Source: Plectrocnemia conspersa (Eukaryota > Arthropoda > Insecta > Trichoptera > Polycentropodidae). From it: a DNA stretch of 64,000 nucleotides. Positions 1-12,702 of this stretch are shown piece after piece. Both the position numbers and the translations under genes were made by a program. Each line of letters starts with the position of its first letter. Position 1 is the stretch's first letter. The stretch lies in the NCBI GenBank assembly GCA_009617715.1, contig VTFK01000154.1, positions 186,001 to 250,000 on the forward strand, read 5' to 3'. A model generated the notes under the pieces. The model saw nothing but the letters and a program-made list of their open reading frames with translations, did not search any database and was not told the origin of the DNA.

Positions 1-2597
1 AAGTGGTAGGTTAATATCTCTAAAAAAATTTTTTAGTTCTTGCATAAATAAATGACGAAACCAGTCTTAAAAAAATCTTTAGTAATTTATGCTTAAAATT
101 ATATTTTCATCTAAAAGGTAGCAGCATTGTTTTAAAAATATTCCTTAGGCCACTTAGGTGTTCTCTGTAATACGATATTGAAGTCCTCACAAGTAGAAAT
201 GTTTGCCTATCTTTAAACTTTAGTTGTCAAATGTATAATCGTTCTGACATTTTTTTGCCTCTTCTCTGTTACAATAGAAATTCTTTTACCACAAAGTGCA
301 GGGAAAGTTATACAAAAGACTCACTGTAATGAAAATAGGAAAGAGTACTTTTCTGCATAGAAAGTCGTTTATATTTACGTGAAATTGAATTGCAGAAAAA
401 ATTGACTATATATAGTGTTAAAACGTATAAATTCTCATATTTTTCATAAAGAAAAAAACTTTTGATTTTACAAAAATTATTGACAAAAAAATTTATCTTC
501 CTAAAATATAATAAAATGAATATGCATTTTATTTACAAATAATAAGTGGTAATTTTTTCGGTAACGTGAGTTTCTTAAACTTTAGGGGTTAAAATCAGTT
601 TTAATTCCATACCTTTTATTTTATTTTGAAATGAATTCACGGTTATATTTTATTAGATTTTCTTTTTTGTTTGTATGTAAATGTATATTTTATATTATCA
701 TAAAATCATCAAACATTTTACCTTATACAATTTTGATTATGGTTATTACCCACAATTGTTTTATCTAATACACTCTTTCACAATCGCACAAGATATGGAG
801 AAAAACGTGTTCAAAGTTGTTTGAGCCCGACGCATTTTGTATAATATCAAATTTCGTCCCCAAAATCGCATTCCCTTCCACAAGGGTGAATGCTTTTATC
901 AACGAAACAGTACACCGCTAATTTGATTTGCTTATTCCAGGGGTCTCGTTTTTCAGGCACGAGGGTACAACATATACGTATGTACATATATACATGTATA
1001 ATACACGCGTGTGTTTATTTGATTTTAAACAAGAGGTCTCTGGATGCAAATGCGAAGTTCATTGTTTACCCACTTCGGCCAAAAACAAGAAGAGAGCGTC
1101 CCTTGTGTAAGGGCGGCCTGGATTTTAATATTATTCAAATTTATGGATGATTGTTTTACCATCTTAATTCGGATTTGCTTTGAGCCCCGGCCCGGGGCGA
1201 ATCGCGGACTCTGAACTTTGCAAATTGGATATATACGCGGAAATACAATTTAAAAATACATCAATGAATGATGACGGTCGCCTACAAAATAATTGTTCAA
1301 CTACAAACGAAATAAATATGTAAATAAATTATTATTTTTTTTTTCAATTTCAAAATAAAAATAAGACTTTTTCATATTTAGTTGAAGCCAAAATAAAATA
1401 AACAATTAAAACTCTTTTTATTTTTTTTAAGTTGCCAGTAGATACTCTTAATATATTTACATAGTATATGAACAGATAAGCTATAAATATCATTTGGTAG
1501 GCTTAGCAACTGTTTAATGTTAAATCTACTTAAAATTAAACAAATAAAAGTTTATACTATTTTCCCGACTAGATTTAGTGACCAGAATTTTTTTTAGTAT
1601 GTTTAGCGGTTAAATTTTCATTGCATTTATGGTAAAAATAACACCAATGGAAATATCTAATTTAAAATTTTAAATAAATTGTTTAATTATCTGACGCGAC
1701 GCTAAACTGCTAGCGATTATTTTCTGTCGGTGAATTGTGGGTGATCATTTTTTTGGATTAATCTTTTAATCAATTGTCAATGAAATTACACTATTTTTTA
1801 TTATTTATATTCATATAACATGCAAGTCATTAATTCATATTTTTAAAAAGGGGTTGTTACACAACCGAAGACGAAATGAAACTGAGCTAAAGCTGAGTAG
1901 AATTTTTTTTTGTAAGTGCAAAGATAACTTTCTTTAAAAAATTCCAGCAACACAGTAATATATTTTGATCACCCCAATATATAATATTATAACAGTTATA
2001 CATCTTTATATATAGCAATTCTATTTACTAAATCAATTTACAACAATTTGGGTCAATATGTACCCAAATAATGTTATACTTAATAATTAAAACATAAACT
2101 AAGATTATGAATATTAAAGAATTTATTTTAACAGATAGTACATAATGATTACAGTATACTTGTTTTAAAATAATCATATGAGATATTTATATTATTGTGA
2201 AAACATATTTAATTAGTCATTAATTCCTGCATTTTATGTTTTTTGTTGTCCAGAAAATATTAAAAAAAACGAAATCCGAACTCATTTGTTGAACAATGCT
2301 TTAAGAGTGAAATTAGGAAATACCTCTCTTTTCTTTAACCATCTGCATTAAATGCAGTGGTGAATTTATCGGATCTAAATCTATTGTTTTTAAAATTGCA
2401 GCGTATTAATTTTTTTTCAACAAAAAAAATCAAATTTAAAAAAAAATGAGAAATTATTATGATTTTTTTCTTGAGATATTCTCGAGAAGAACCATTTTTA
2501 ATATATTATATATTAGACAACAACTCACTCATAGGACACAAGATGGCTATGTAGCGTATGGAGACTAGAAATATATATTTTTACAAGACAAGACCTT
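1..2597. other. AT-rich spacer with one small GC pocket
   Basis: Mostly A/T runs with no coding signal. A less AT-rich pocket lies at about 780-1240 and includes a GC palindrome at 1184-1198. Two overlapping open frames there (890-1150 and 928-1110) have no recognisable protein features and look like chance frames. Confidence 0.6.
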
Positions 2598-2647
2598 GCA
2601 ATAGCTAGTGTGGTAATGTAAAGATTCATAGCCATGCTAGCTATTGC
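2598..2647. repeat. 21-bp imperfect hairpin, miRNA-precursor-like
   Basis: The arm at 2598-2618 pairs with 2627-2647 around an 8-nt loop (2619-2626). Twenty of 21 positions pair, three of them as G-U wobbles, and one is an A-A mismatch near the loop. Wobbles in one orientation suggest an RNA-level stem as much as a DNA palindrome. The stem does not extend outward with paired flanks, which is shorter than a usual animal pre-miRNA. I do not recognise a known miRNA seed in either arm. It could equally be a small foldback repeat. Confidence 0.45.
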
Positions 2648-3049
2648 TTTACATATTAAAAAATAAATTACAAACCTCCTTTTTGTGTTTAATAACTTTG
2701 TCAAAATTAGTGATTATAATTTGTTATAGTTCTAATTGATCATTACATATTAGATTTTCTTAGCTTTTTTCGGATTAATATCGTATTAAAATAAAGCTAA
2801 GTTGTCCATGTATAGTTTGAGCAAATTTGTACTATTTTTACTATTTTTTTGGGATTTGGTAATTAAAATAGTTTTGACTATTAAACGCTTGATGCATTAA
2901 AACGTCTTTTATTATACATCAGTTCAATGAATATTCATGCCTGTTTATTTTCGTCATGAAAACGATACACTCCATAGCATTTACAACTACTCGCTTATCG
3001 CACGTGGACATCCAGTGGTAAAAATAGAGCAACTCTAAGTATACATATA
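2648..3049. other. AT-rich spacer
   Basis: No coding, RNA or repeat signal seen. The minus-strand frame starting here (2919-3134) is composition-driven. Confidence 0.55.
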
Positions 3050-3540
3050 CTTTTCTCTCTGGTTGTGTTATTATTTTTTTATACATAAGATATCGCCCTT
3101 TTTGCTGGCATGTCGTCGGCATTTGTACATGCAAACATACATGAACGTAAATTATTAGGCCGGTAATTCTCGTTTACAAGTAAATTCCGCATTTCCACCG
3201 GTCGGTCCCATATACATGTATGTATATTGTACATAACTAGGTATATTATTAATAAAGTGCGACGTATGTTAATTTTCCTTTGTTTCCAGTTTCGTTGGCA
3301 CACCGTGTATTGTAAATCAGTCAGTCGGCGCCGTAATTCTCCGCCCCGCCGGGGTGTCGAAACGATTGTGTTCTCGGGCACGAAAAGTGATCGAAACGTG
3401 CATTATTTTGCCACTGCAGTGTGTACTATAGCATGATTCACTCTTGTCGATTACATGTTTGAGAAACGCTGCTCGTATCTTTCAAGTCGGCTAGGTAAAT
3501 AACGTTGAGTCGGTAGTAGTAAGATTTCAACGATAGCCAC
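3050..3540. other. GC-richer island
   Basis: A pocket clearly less AT-rich than its flanks, densest at 3328-3385 with several CpGs. Overlapping short frames on both strands (3079-3381 minus, 3227-3436 plus) are shadows of composition. Possible cis-regulatory module. Confidence 0.3.
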
Positions 3541-5230
3541 CTGGAAATTGTTGATTATAATATTTTAATGCGTCCTTCTGTTTATTATCTATAAATGTTA
3601 TGTAGTGTCTCTATTTATTCTTCATATCTCGCCGTTCTCTAATCGACGAAAATCGTGACCTATAATTGCAGCTTATCTCAATTTATTTTAAATAATAAAT
3701 ATTCATAAAAATTATTAATGAGACTGCTCCAGAAAAGCGGCCCTACTCCAATATAGACATTCTCTAGGTATGAACTCTGATTTTTGTATTTATTACATCC
3801 AATAAATTACGCACGGAATTTTATCGTTTTCCATGCTTAATTTCTTCTTATCGGAGCGGGTTCTTAGATCACCAAAGCAAAGATAAAACCGCCGGCCGGT
3901 TAGAGTAATAAAACCGCAAAAAAATGTTATCATTTAAATACATCTGATACGAATACTATCAAAAAGGTTTCTGATCTGAGTGTCTTCTTTTATTACTTAT
4001 GTAAAAATAAGGCAAGGTTGAGTGTTAAAAATTTGACCCTATTAAAACATTTCAAGAAGTATGCATATAAAAAAAAGTGAAACTTTTAAAGATATTTTTA
4101 CAAATTTTATTTTATTTCATTAAAAATAATTTATAAAATTTGTCTCGAATATTACGATATATTATTTTAGTTACGATTTTCACAGGTGGTTTTTACCCTT
4201 ATATAATTTTATTATTTTACACGTATTTATATTGTAAAAAATAATAAAACAAGTACAAAAATATAAACTATAGACAAATAATAGCATATTTTGTTCTGGA
4301 AATAACGAGATTATGTGACTTTTTAATGTTGCCTTAATTTCCAAGAAGTTGCAAATCCTAGCAATAATATTAATGCTTTTTTTTCACCATTATGCAAATA
4401 TTTAAGTTTATATTTACAGCTACATTTCATCAATTACAACTTCTTTATAAAAATATCATTTTTTAATTTAAATAATTCTTGGTGCTCTTTTTTTACTGGT
4501 TCCTATAAAAATTTCATAGTTTTATATGAAGAAAAAAATTATCACGATTTTCTCTAAATTTTTTTGTAAAAAATGCAATTTGAGAGATCTACTTTTTATA
4601 TTGTTGATATTTTTTTTTTATTTTACAGTTATAGTTTTTTCATTTTAGTAACAATAAGTTGATAAAGCACTGTTGAACAACATGTAATTTAAAAAATCTT
4701 TCTATTAATTTTAATTATTTACACATATTAAATCGTAGTTTTTCAGCAAGATTACTTTATTTCTGGTTTAAATGTCTTCGTTATTTTTCGTCACCATTCC
4801 CCCATTGAACAATGTGTCAGCACGAACTATATGTTAATCGTTATTTACGCATTAGTTTAATCCTATTATAACAAATTTGCGCGATAAATCAATGGCACAA
4901 GTCAATGACTAAAAAAAACCTTGATTCAATCCTTAGAGAACTATTAAAATAACTCTATTAGGTCGTGTATATATGTTATAAAAACTAATCTTATCTCTTA
5001 TCATCACATATGTATACATGAATATTATAACATACTTGTGTATCAAAAATATTAATTATTTATTTGTTTATGTTATGATTTTTTAAGATGATAAGATTTG
5101 ATAAATTTAATGAATAATAATTTTAATGATTAAAATTAAATATATATTTTAAATAGTAATTCAGTTTAAACGCAACAATGTAGTATTTTACTGATATAAA
5201 AAGTATATAAAAAGCGTCAATGTGCCATAT
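3541..5230. other. AT-rich spacer
   Basis: A/T homopolymers and TAT repeats. A tiny GC pocket at about 3845-3905 is the only deviation. Nothing codes here. Confidence 0.55.
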
Positions 5231-5345
5231 TTAATTTCGCATAAATATCGCCCAGCAGCAACAAGTTGGGCAACGGGGTTGCGCGCTTCCGTTTCCGGTT
5301 TATTTATTTCCCGTATGCGGAACGAGTGATTTGCTTCCGGAAACT
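5231..5345. other. small GC-richer island
   Basis: About 115 bp with clustered CpGs, standing sharply out of AT-rich DNA on both sides. A GA-rich run follows at 5408-5421. Possible regulatory module; no open frame of note. Confidence 0.25.
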
Positions 5346-6170
5346 TTGATGATTATTTAAAATTGAGTTTAAAAACACAGTTAAAATAGGCTCATAAATA
5401 AGCTTAGAGGGAGAGAGAGGAGTGTCAGTAATGGAAAATATTATATATTAATTAATTGATTAAGTAAAACACTACCATTATTATACATATAGTTGTTTTT
5501 ATTTTTATTAAGTATTTCAAAAACATACTATTATACTAAATATAATTTTTCTTTTAAGATATATTTTATCCAAATTTGTTGAATGTTATTTGTTTAATTA
5601 TTTTTATATTGTACGTTAATATAAATTTTTGTGTTATCCAATCTAAACCATTAGATTACTAAACAACAATATATCTACAAATTAAATACCATTTTTGTTC
5701 ACAGTATGGTGGCAAATTGAACGTAGACTAAATCAAATTTTTTGAACAGTAGTAATAATTTATAACTTTGCCTTTTAAAAAAATATAAGCATTCTGACAA
5801 TTTATTAACTTATAAATTTACTACAATCTGAATACGTCTTAATTTATTTTTATTGTCTGTTTTAAGATATTAAAATTCTTTTACTTGTAATAAATATTTT
5901 TTAAACTATTTTATTAAGAATAGTAAATGTTGTAAATCGTAGCATCGATAAAATATACAAGAAATCTCTTAATAAACATTAAAAGTTATTAATTTAGGGT
6001 GACTATTATTTAACATATGATCTACCTTTCTGGTATTTTTATTCTTTAATATTAAAAATAAATTTATGTAGATTATAAACCATAGTTATAAACCAAATAT
6101 CTTACATTATTACAGTGATATTTTAGTTTTTTACGTAGATTTTGAATCACACTGTATATACATTCCATTT
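5346..6170. other. AT-rich spacer
   Basis: No gene, RNA or structured repeat seen. Confidence 0.55.
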
Positions 6171-6640
6171 CTCTCCATTAGCACGGATAATCTAGCGTAC
6201 ATTGTACACTAAATATACCAAGAATGTGTTGTGCATCCGTACGACGGCAATATAAATAAGAAAAGTTAAAATGAAATACGAGCGCAGGAAACGGTTCAAA
6301 ATTCCCTTTAGTACGCCCGTTACGACAAGGTGAATTTATTAATTTATTTAAGCAATACACGGCAAAGACATACATTTGTCGGATGGGTGGATAATTTTTT
6401 CATGCGAAAAACGTAAAAAGAAAGCTCGCTTTACGTATTTACGCGAAAGGGGAAAAAACTCTCTCTTGGAATAGGCCATGTATCAAGGGAGGGACCGTTT
6501 GCATAACCGAACCGGGGAAAAGCGAATCTTAGGGATGGAAGAGCGTATAAAATATTTGCAAAAACATAAATAAAACTCGGATCCTCATTCTTCGATTGCC
6601 CGAGTGTAGCTGAGTCCAGCACATTTTTCATGCAACGATC
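6171..6640. other. GC-richer island
   Basis: Moderately less AT-rich. It holds two short minus-strand frames (6178-6375 and 6431-6631) with no family features. Possible regulatory module. Confidence 0.25.
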
Positions 6641-7689
6641 TAAGCATTACTAGGATTTGATTCCTGCATATTGTACATATCTGATTAATTATCTGTACAT
6701 ATTCAATTATACCTCAATGATTTATTCAACAATTGATTAAATATTGATAGATATCGATAGTAAGTGTATAAGATTGATTGGTAAACTCATTAATTCATTG
6801 AAATAAAATACAAGTAAGACCTTCCAGATTTAATTTTTCACATTTTTTAAAATTATTAACGATATTAAAAAATAAATAAATAAAAAGTCACAATAAAAAA
6901 CGGTTTTAGCTGTATCTTATGAAACGTCATTAACTATCTAAAATCATAAATTTCCTAAAATTTATTTATTCGTAGTTTAGAAAAATATTTAAATAACTAA
7001 TAGTAATATTATTTATTTAAAAGAATCTTTGGGGAATAAAATTATTAACAAATTGTTTGGTTTCCGCGAAAAAGTTTTATAAGGTTTTATTTCATTTATT
7101 GCACATACCATTTATTTCGATCGATGCAACACTTTCCAGATGGAAAAAAAAAATCAAAATTCAGATGATGCAATGTGAAAAGGTAGAAATATATTAAAAA
7201 AGTCTGCATAATATTATGCTAATAGAATTTAAAAATGCAACATTTTTTTTAAAATTTTTTAAGAATACGACATTTATTTCGGGTTCACTTAATAATATAA
7301 TCGTCTAATTTATAGATTAGTTTCAAGTTGACTAGCACCAATGCCTAAAAACTATAAGCGATTACTAGTTTAGCGAAACACAGCATCATCTTGACGAATA
7401 GCTTTCGTCTTTCTGTTGTATGATATTTTCTCTTAAACTTTTCATGACAAATTTCTGACGTGTGCATGAAAGAAGACTAACCTTAAGTAATACATATTAA
7501 AAAAACACACGTTATTGAACAATATATTATTACAAAAAATGTTAGTGTATTTTTTCAATATGTTTAATTTTAGCATAATACATGTTTATTAAATTTTTAA
7601 TTTTTAATTTTACCAACCTTTGGAACACCTTTAGTTTTTTTATTCTGATGCTACATTTTAGATAAAATAAGATAAGACGTTAAAACCAC
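6641..7689. other. AT-rich spacer
   Basis: No coding or repeat signal seen beyond poly-A and poly-T runs. Confidence 0.55.
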
Positions 7690-8030
7690 CTCGAGCCTGC
7701 GGTTAAAAACTGCTCGATCCAGAAGATGCATCAGCAGTCAGATTGCGTCCAGGAAAGAGAGCAGACTGCATGTCACTGTGGCACGATAATGGGGCACCCA
7801 GGGGCGATAAACGAGTTACAAAGTTATCTCGGGGCCGGGGGTTGTTTGTTGCGCACTTGTGACACTTTGTATGCGCCCAAGAGGTCTTCCTTCTCATCTC
7901 GCCACTATAAGGATGCTTGCAACAACTTGAAAATATTTTGCATGCATGCCAAAGTGCACGACATGTCGAGTGGCACTGCACGCGGCTTTTTCGTATGTTT
8001 TTTTCTGTTGCTCGCAGATGAGCGACCATT
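7690..8030. other. GC-richer island
   Basis: A compact island with a G-rich stretch near 7831-7850. Open frames of 108 codons (minus) and 111 codons (plus) overlap almost fully in opposite directions, as expected from reduced stop frequency rather than from a gene. Possible regulatory module. Confidence 0.3.
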
Positions 8031-8380
8031 AATTTCGAAAAAGATTTTAATTTTTAAATAAATTACGGCTTAAGTAATTAAATGCTAGGTCTACAATATT
8101 GGCATTGAAATAAAAAGTTTTTTTTATAGCATTCAGATCAATGAATACCATATTTATTAAGTAGTATCGTGATAATAAATATCGGTAATAATCGTAACGT
8201 TTATTTTAAAATTATTTTATTATAATGATGCATCAAAAATTTTGTTGACTATTGACGGTTTTAAGGTACGGCATTTTACAGCCCTATATCAATTACCAGA
8301 TGCAAATTAAATCACTTTCTTGCATTCTTTCACTGCTTGAGGTCCGAAATATGAGCTTCTTCATACAAATACAGTCTTAA
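8031..8380. other. AT-rich spacer
   Basis: Nothing recognised. Confidence 0.5.
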
Positions 8381-8518
8381 ATGAGTCGTAAGAATGAAGA
8401 TGTTTTGGTTGCAAAACATACACCTATGGACGGAGATATCAGCCGAAAAGTGTTTCGTGTAGCCATGGACAGTGGGGAATACTTGGAACTTATTAACAAG
8501 GTCTGGAATCGGACATGA
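8381..8518 (+). other. 45-codon open frame related to one at 36878
   Basis: An ATG-started frame of 45 codons ending in TGA. Residues 6-17 read EDVLVAKHTPMD. The frame at 36878-36961 reads EDVLVAKYTPMD at the same position after its own ATG. Over these 12 codons I see three synonymous third-position changes and one replacement (His/Tyr), which is the pattern left by selection on protein sequence. After GGAGAT this copy carries 79 bp (8438-8516) that the other lacks; similarity resumes at GACACCAGAA (8517). I do not recognise the protein. It may be an exon, a retrocopy piece or an internal part of a transposon. The minus-strand frame at 8330-8521 is its shadow. Confidence 0.4.
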
Positions 8519-8829
8519 CACCAGAAGAAAAATATTATAATTTTAACAGAGAATTGTTTTTTTTTTAGAATGGCAGCCTACAAATCCAAACATAGAACAC
8601 GATTTAGAATTAGATATGCAAATCATATATTGCCTTTTATTGTAGTAAAATATGTTTAATGTATTTTTATTACGTTAAATATGTTTTGCTACAACAACAA
8701 GCCCATATTTTGCGTCATTGTTGTATAGCCCTTTAATAAATACGAAACAAGATAGCGCCGTGTACCGAATATATAAGTATTTACGAGCCAAGTTTGAAAT
8801 TGTATCACGGCACATATAGGACCAAAAGT
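8519..8829. other. AT-rich spacer
   Basis: Nothing recognised beyond the short similarity at 8517-8526 to the block at 36935-36945. Confidence 0.5.
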
Positions 8830-9130
8830 ATACCTACGTATGCTTAGGTACATGCGGAAACTTTTCGTTTGCGCTCACACCTTAACATGGCGCTCCAGAG
8901 GTCCAGGATATAATGAGAAATAATAACGATATAAACATCCGGCTTGCGGAAGACCATCCCGGTGTGTAATGCAGTTGCGGTCCTCCGTTTGGTATGTAAA
9001 CCCTGCTTAACGACTCGACCAAAACAAGTGGAACCGAAAACCGATAACGACGCTTTCGAAACGTGATTATGTTTTTTATCGCTCACAATGAGCGTCGAGT
9101 TAATGTGGAGAAATAAAGTCTGATCGGAAC
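8830..9130. other. GC-richer island
   Basis: Less AT-rich block with a minus-strand 80-codon frame (8844-9086) that shows no domain features. Possible regulatory module. Confidence 0.3.
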
Positions 9131-9499
9131 AGAACTAGCAAGGGATTGCAACAAAATTATATTCTTTGGTTGGAAAAATCAATAGATAAAAATAACGTTT
9201 GTATGTATAATATAATATAATAACATTATACAAGATTTTTTTATTGATAAGATTTTTAAAATCCTATAGTTTGTTATTTTCTAACTTATTTACATTTAAT
9301 GTGTAAAATAACGTTAGGAAAATTATTTAAATGCAGGAATAAATTGCACAATTTAAGAAAAAATAAACACTGAAACTGTATACAGTACAAATATACATAA
9401 AAATAAAAGTGCTTACAAGCATAAACTATACAAACAAAAAACTTCTGACTATATGCTACGCTTAATACACTCATAAGTGCTTTACTAAATAATGAACAC
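9131..9499. other. AT-rich spacer
   Basis: No gene seen. The minus-strand frame 9286-9474 is low-complexity and not credible. Confidence 0.5.
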
Positions 9500-9770
9500 T
9501 CGATACCGCGTAAAATTCCAGCTGAAGTTCCTCAAGGTACTTTGCTCGAGCCGTTCTCTTTATCTGTTATACGAACGATATCCCAAAAATAAAAAAATTA
9601 GCGTTCATTTATATATGCTGACAAAACAAATATTTTAACAAGTGCTTATAGTTTTAAACCAACCGCGAATAAATTAAAAAAATCTTTTAAAATCATTAAT
9701 AAATATTTTAAGGAGAGGGAAAATAAAAATCAACCGAATAAACACTGCCAAATACGTAAAATAGAAAACA
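9500..9770 (+). pseudogene. non-LTR retrotransposon reverse transcriptase fragment
   Basis: Piecewise translation on the plus strand gives the A-to-C region of a LINE reverse transcriptase. IPAEVPQGTLLEP (from about 9515) matches the conserved 'GVPQGS.L.P' block. YTNDIPKIKKLAFI follows in a second frame (9569-9612). Then comes YADK at about 9614-9625, where the catalytic box is YADD; the second catalytic Asp is replaced by Lys. The downstream stretch with KYFK and then GKIKIN (in another frame) matches the basic region after the catalytic box. The fragment carries several frameshifts and stops, so it is dead. Overall layout is Jockey-like. Only about 270 bp is recognisable, with both ends of the element missing. 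Confidence 0.75.
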
Positions 9771-10376
9771 AGCGTTAAATACATGGACTTACGCATGGAC
9801 TTAAAATTAATAAATATATTTTTAACTTCGCTCTGCAGGGCTTGCCGCCTGTGTGGCTTTTAGACTTATATGTATTAAAAAGAGCGTGCTAATTATAAAA
9901 AATAATTTTTTTTAAGAATAAATTTCCCTATATTTTTATTTTTCTTTCGTTAAATTATAAAAGGTTTATTTGAGGTCCAGCCCGCGGAGATGTCTGTTGC
10001 AATTCTAAATCCTACGCTGCGCGTCACTTTTCTGGCTCATCTCTCGAACCAGTGGCGTGCAGTAGTCCACTTATCAGCTCCAGGCGTCGATATCTACATG
10101 ATATCGGCATACTTAAAATTTGGCGACCCGATCGGGAATCACATAGGCCTATAAGACTAGCTAATGAACTGATAGCTGTGTGTAAATGTATGTGTTTGTC
10201 TGAGGTCGCCACCGAAACCTCAGACACTCAGACTGGGCATGCAAACTGCATATAGTCACAACACGGCAAGGAGCAAGCAAACCAGATTTTTGATGTCGTG
10301 GTTATATTTTTGCCGTTGACTTGAAGCTCAAATTCGGCTATTTAAATCGTCGGTCTAAAATTTTGGTTGATTATCA
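9771..10376. other. spacer with GC-richer core
   Basis: AT-rich flanks with a less AT-rich core at about 9985-10290. Mirror-image 67-codon frames occupy both strands of the core and are chance frames. The first part may hold undetectable LINE debris. Confidence 0.35.
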
Positions 10377-10600
10377 CACATTAAGTTTTCCTTGATTTTT
10401 ACTAATTTCATGGATCAATATTGTGATGAATAAAAATAATAAAATTGAGCTATCTCGTGCATAGTGATATATATGGATTGTTAGCTGTAATAGTAGTTTA
10501 TAATAAATTAAATAAATACCAATGATTTTGGTGGCTCTCTGGTGTAGTGGTTGTTGATTGTCTTTTCTGTGTTGTAACACATTGGGCTAAGTATTTTAAT
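10377..10600 (+). repeat. SINE-like dispersed repeat, copy A
   Basis: Shares a long collinear series of blocks with 29545-29830: ATTAGGTTTTCC-like, AT(A/C)(T/G)TGATGAATAA, AAATTGAGCTA, GTGCATAGTGA, and GTAGTTGTTGATTG-like. At 10540-10550 the sequence TGGTGTAGTGG fits a pol III A-box, suggesting a tRNA-derived head. The copies are heavily diverged, so this is an old family. The boundaries are estimates. Confidence 0.5.
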
Positions 10601-10779
10601 GTTTCATCGAAAGATTATCAATTTAATAATAAAAAAGAACTTTTTATGAAATATGTTAATGGTAGCAAAAAGTTGTATTCCAATAAAATATGTAAATCAA
10701 TAAACCATACCATGTGTAGATATTTATTTTAAAAATATTTCGCTGTATATAAGCGAAAAGTTGTGCAAGATGTAAAAAG
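10601..10779. other. AT-rich spacer
   Basis: The plus-strand frame beginning at 10547 runs through here but overlaps the SINE-like copy and has no protein features. Confidence 0.45.
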
Positions 10780-11460
10780 TATTATTTTAAATCATCCTTT
10801 TTCTGAATGCAACACAAGCGATAAATTCAACCGTTCTCCCGCTGTATGTAAACACATTCAATATCGTTAAACTCAACGAAGCGTGCGTTAACGTCCGACC
10901 AGCCGTCGAGAATTCGTACATAAAGATGCGTTTTAAAATGCATAACGTCGCAATAAAGTTGTAACCGCGCCTCGTTAGAATGTAAAACTTCACATATTCT
11001 CAGTCGAAGCCATCAATTTGTGTTACTCTACAAGGCGCCGGCGTACAATGTCGCCGGGGTCGGAGCCTGCGGGCGCTTAAAGTTTCAAGACGCTGTAAAC
11101 ATTTTTCATGATTGAACTTTTATGATGTCATCAGTGCCGGGCCTGAAGATTTATTGTCGAAGGGGGCCATAAGGTTTTGCGGGAATTCTCCGGCCGGCGT
11201 TATGACCACCGCCGGCTAAGAGCCGGCTGATTGCCAGCTCTCTTTCGCCGATTGGAAAAGTTTCACCGTAAAGAAAACAATTCCACCGGCGAATGTCCGC
11301 GGACGTCGAAACAACTTTCCGGATTATTTTGCCAGCCCTCGGGTTAGCGCTAATTATTGAGAAAGTCCTAAAAAGATAAGTGCCCGGGTTTGCAGCGTCC
11401 CATGTTCGCGTAGCTTTTATTATGTGCAATAAGACAACAGTTTATTCGGTTTTCTTGTGT
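10780..11460. other. GC-richer island
   Basis: One of the larger islands, GC-densest at 11030-11330. It contains a perfect GC-rich hairpin, GCCGGCT at 11211-11217 and AGCCGGC at 11221-11227 with a 3-nt loop. Minus-strand frames at 10787-10993 and 11151-11429 show no domain features. Possible regulatory module. Confidence 0.35.
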
Positions 11461-11764
11461 AATGTAGTAAAAGTTTCACGTTTGTTAATAACGAACACTC
11501 TTAACTGAATATACTCTGAGGTGTTGTTTAAATGTAATGCGATGAATGAGAAATGCTTTCGCTTTACAAAATTCTCGCGCTAACTTGCGCTGATGTTCGT
11601 TCTTAGCGTTCAAATTAACTTCAAAGCATGCGATAAGAGCATAAACGTTTTAATAAATATACTAGCTGCACTCTTAAATCAACCACCAACATAATATTTC
11701 TTAAAGAAAGCAACGATTTCACAACAGACTACCTAATTATTTATTTACCGTTGTAAGAGGACAG
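11461..11764. other. spacer upstream of LINE tail
   Basis: Nothing recognised. Confidence 0.5.
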
Positions 11765-12702
11765 ATTATTATTATTATTATTTTATTAATTTATTTAGCT
11801 TAATAGCTAATCTTTACATCTAACAAATTTAGTAAACATATATAAAAATATATAAAAAATACATAACAGAAAGAAAAAAATAAAAAATATACAATAATAA
11901 AGTCTTAATATTATAATTTATTTCTATATGTACGAAGGTGTTTTTTTTTATTCCATTTATGAAACCCGTTATATTTTGCTGTTTCAGATTTCTCTTGGAA
12001 GACTATTATATAAATCAAAACCTCCGTACATAATTCCCCTAGCCGTACTCGTTTTCTTATACTTAATTATCTTTAAATTTTCTCTATTTCTAGTATTATA
12101 TTTATGTACATCTTTATTTCTTATTAAATACTTATTAAAATATTCTGGTAACATATTATTTTCTAACTTATATATAAATACTAAAACATTCATACTCAAT
12201 ATTTCTTGAACATTCAACCATTCTAATCTATCAATCATACTTTTACAATTAGTAAATCTATTTTTATTTAAGATTACTCTCATTGCCCTATTTTGTAATT
12301 TTTTGCAACATTTGTTTATCTAATTTATTTAACATATTTAATAGTGTTGCACAATAATTAAAAATAAGGCAATATTATACTATTGTAAATTATTTTTTTT
12401 GTATTTATACTTAATATATTTCTTAATCTAGATAATAAACCTATTTTTCTACTAATTTTTTTTAATATGTAATTACAATGTTCTTTAAAATTGAATTTTG
12501 TATCAACAATTACTCCTAAATATTTTATATTATCCACTATTTCTATACTAGAGTTATTTATTACTATTTTGGTACTATTATCTAACACATTTTTATAATT
12601 AATAAACATACATTTAGTTTTATTCTCATTTAATTTAAGTACATTATTCTTTAATCATATTTCTAATATACTTAATTCATTATTTAAATTATTTACAATA
12701 TG
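11765..12702 (-). mobile_element. 5'-truncated LINE 3' end (Jockey/CR1 group)
   Basis: On the minus strand this is the last part of a LINE with its 3' tail. The tail is six ATT units at 11765-11782, read as an AAT-type tail on the element strand. An untranslated region follows (about 11783-11910), then the C-terminal RT-ORF ending with a stop at 11911-11913. The opposite end stops at about 12702, just after where the catalytic YADD box should be; this is the usual 5' truncation of target-primed reverse transcription. I did not find a clear target-site duplication. Confidence 0.75.
11911..12702 (-). pseudogene. broken C-terminal part of LINE RT-ORF
   Basis: Conserved landmarks appear in order: NNLNNEL, LKNN.LKLNENKTKCMF, IKYLGVIVD with TKFNFKEH, KKISRKIGLLSRLRN, YNSIILPYF and NYC (12300-12610). 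Then come MRVIL, LEWLNVQ and LVFIYKLENNMLPEYF, with a YNSLPREI end (11984-12290). These are the thumb and C-terminal blocks of Jockey/CR1-group LINEs. Damage includes a TGA replacing a Trp codon (12655-12657), an extra T between PYF and NYC near 12355, a frameshift near 12295 before the MRVIL block, and a stop plus frameshift after PREI. The final tail reads in another frame to the stop at 11911. The plus-strand frame at 11928-12209 is a shadow. Confidence 0.85.

Noticed and set aside
7703..8061. Mirror frames of 108 and 111 codons
   Set aside because: Near-complete antisense overlap and no recognisable protein features.
11928..12209. 93-codon plus-strand frame
   Set aside because: It is the antisense of the LINE C-terminal region.
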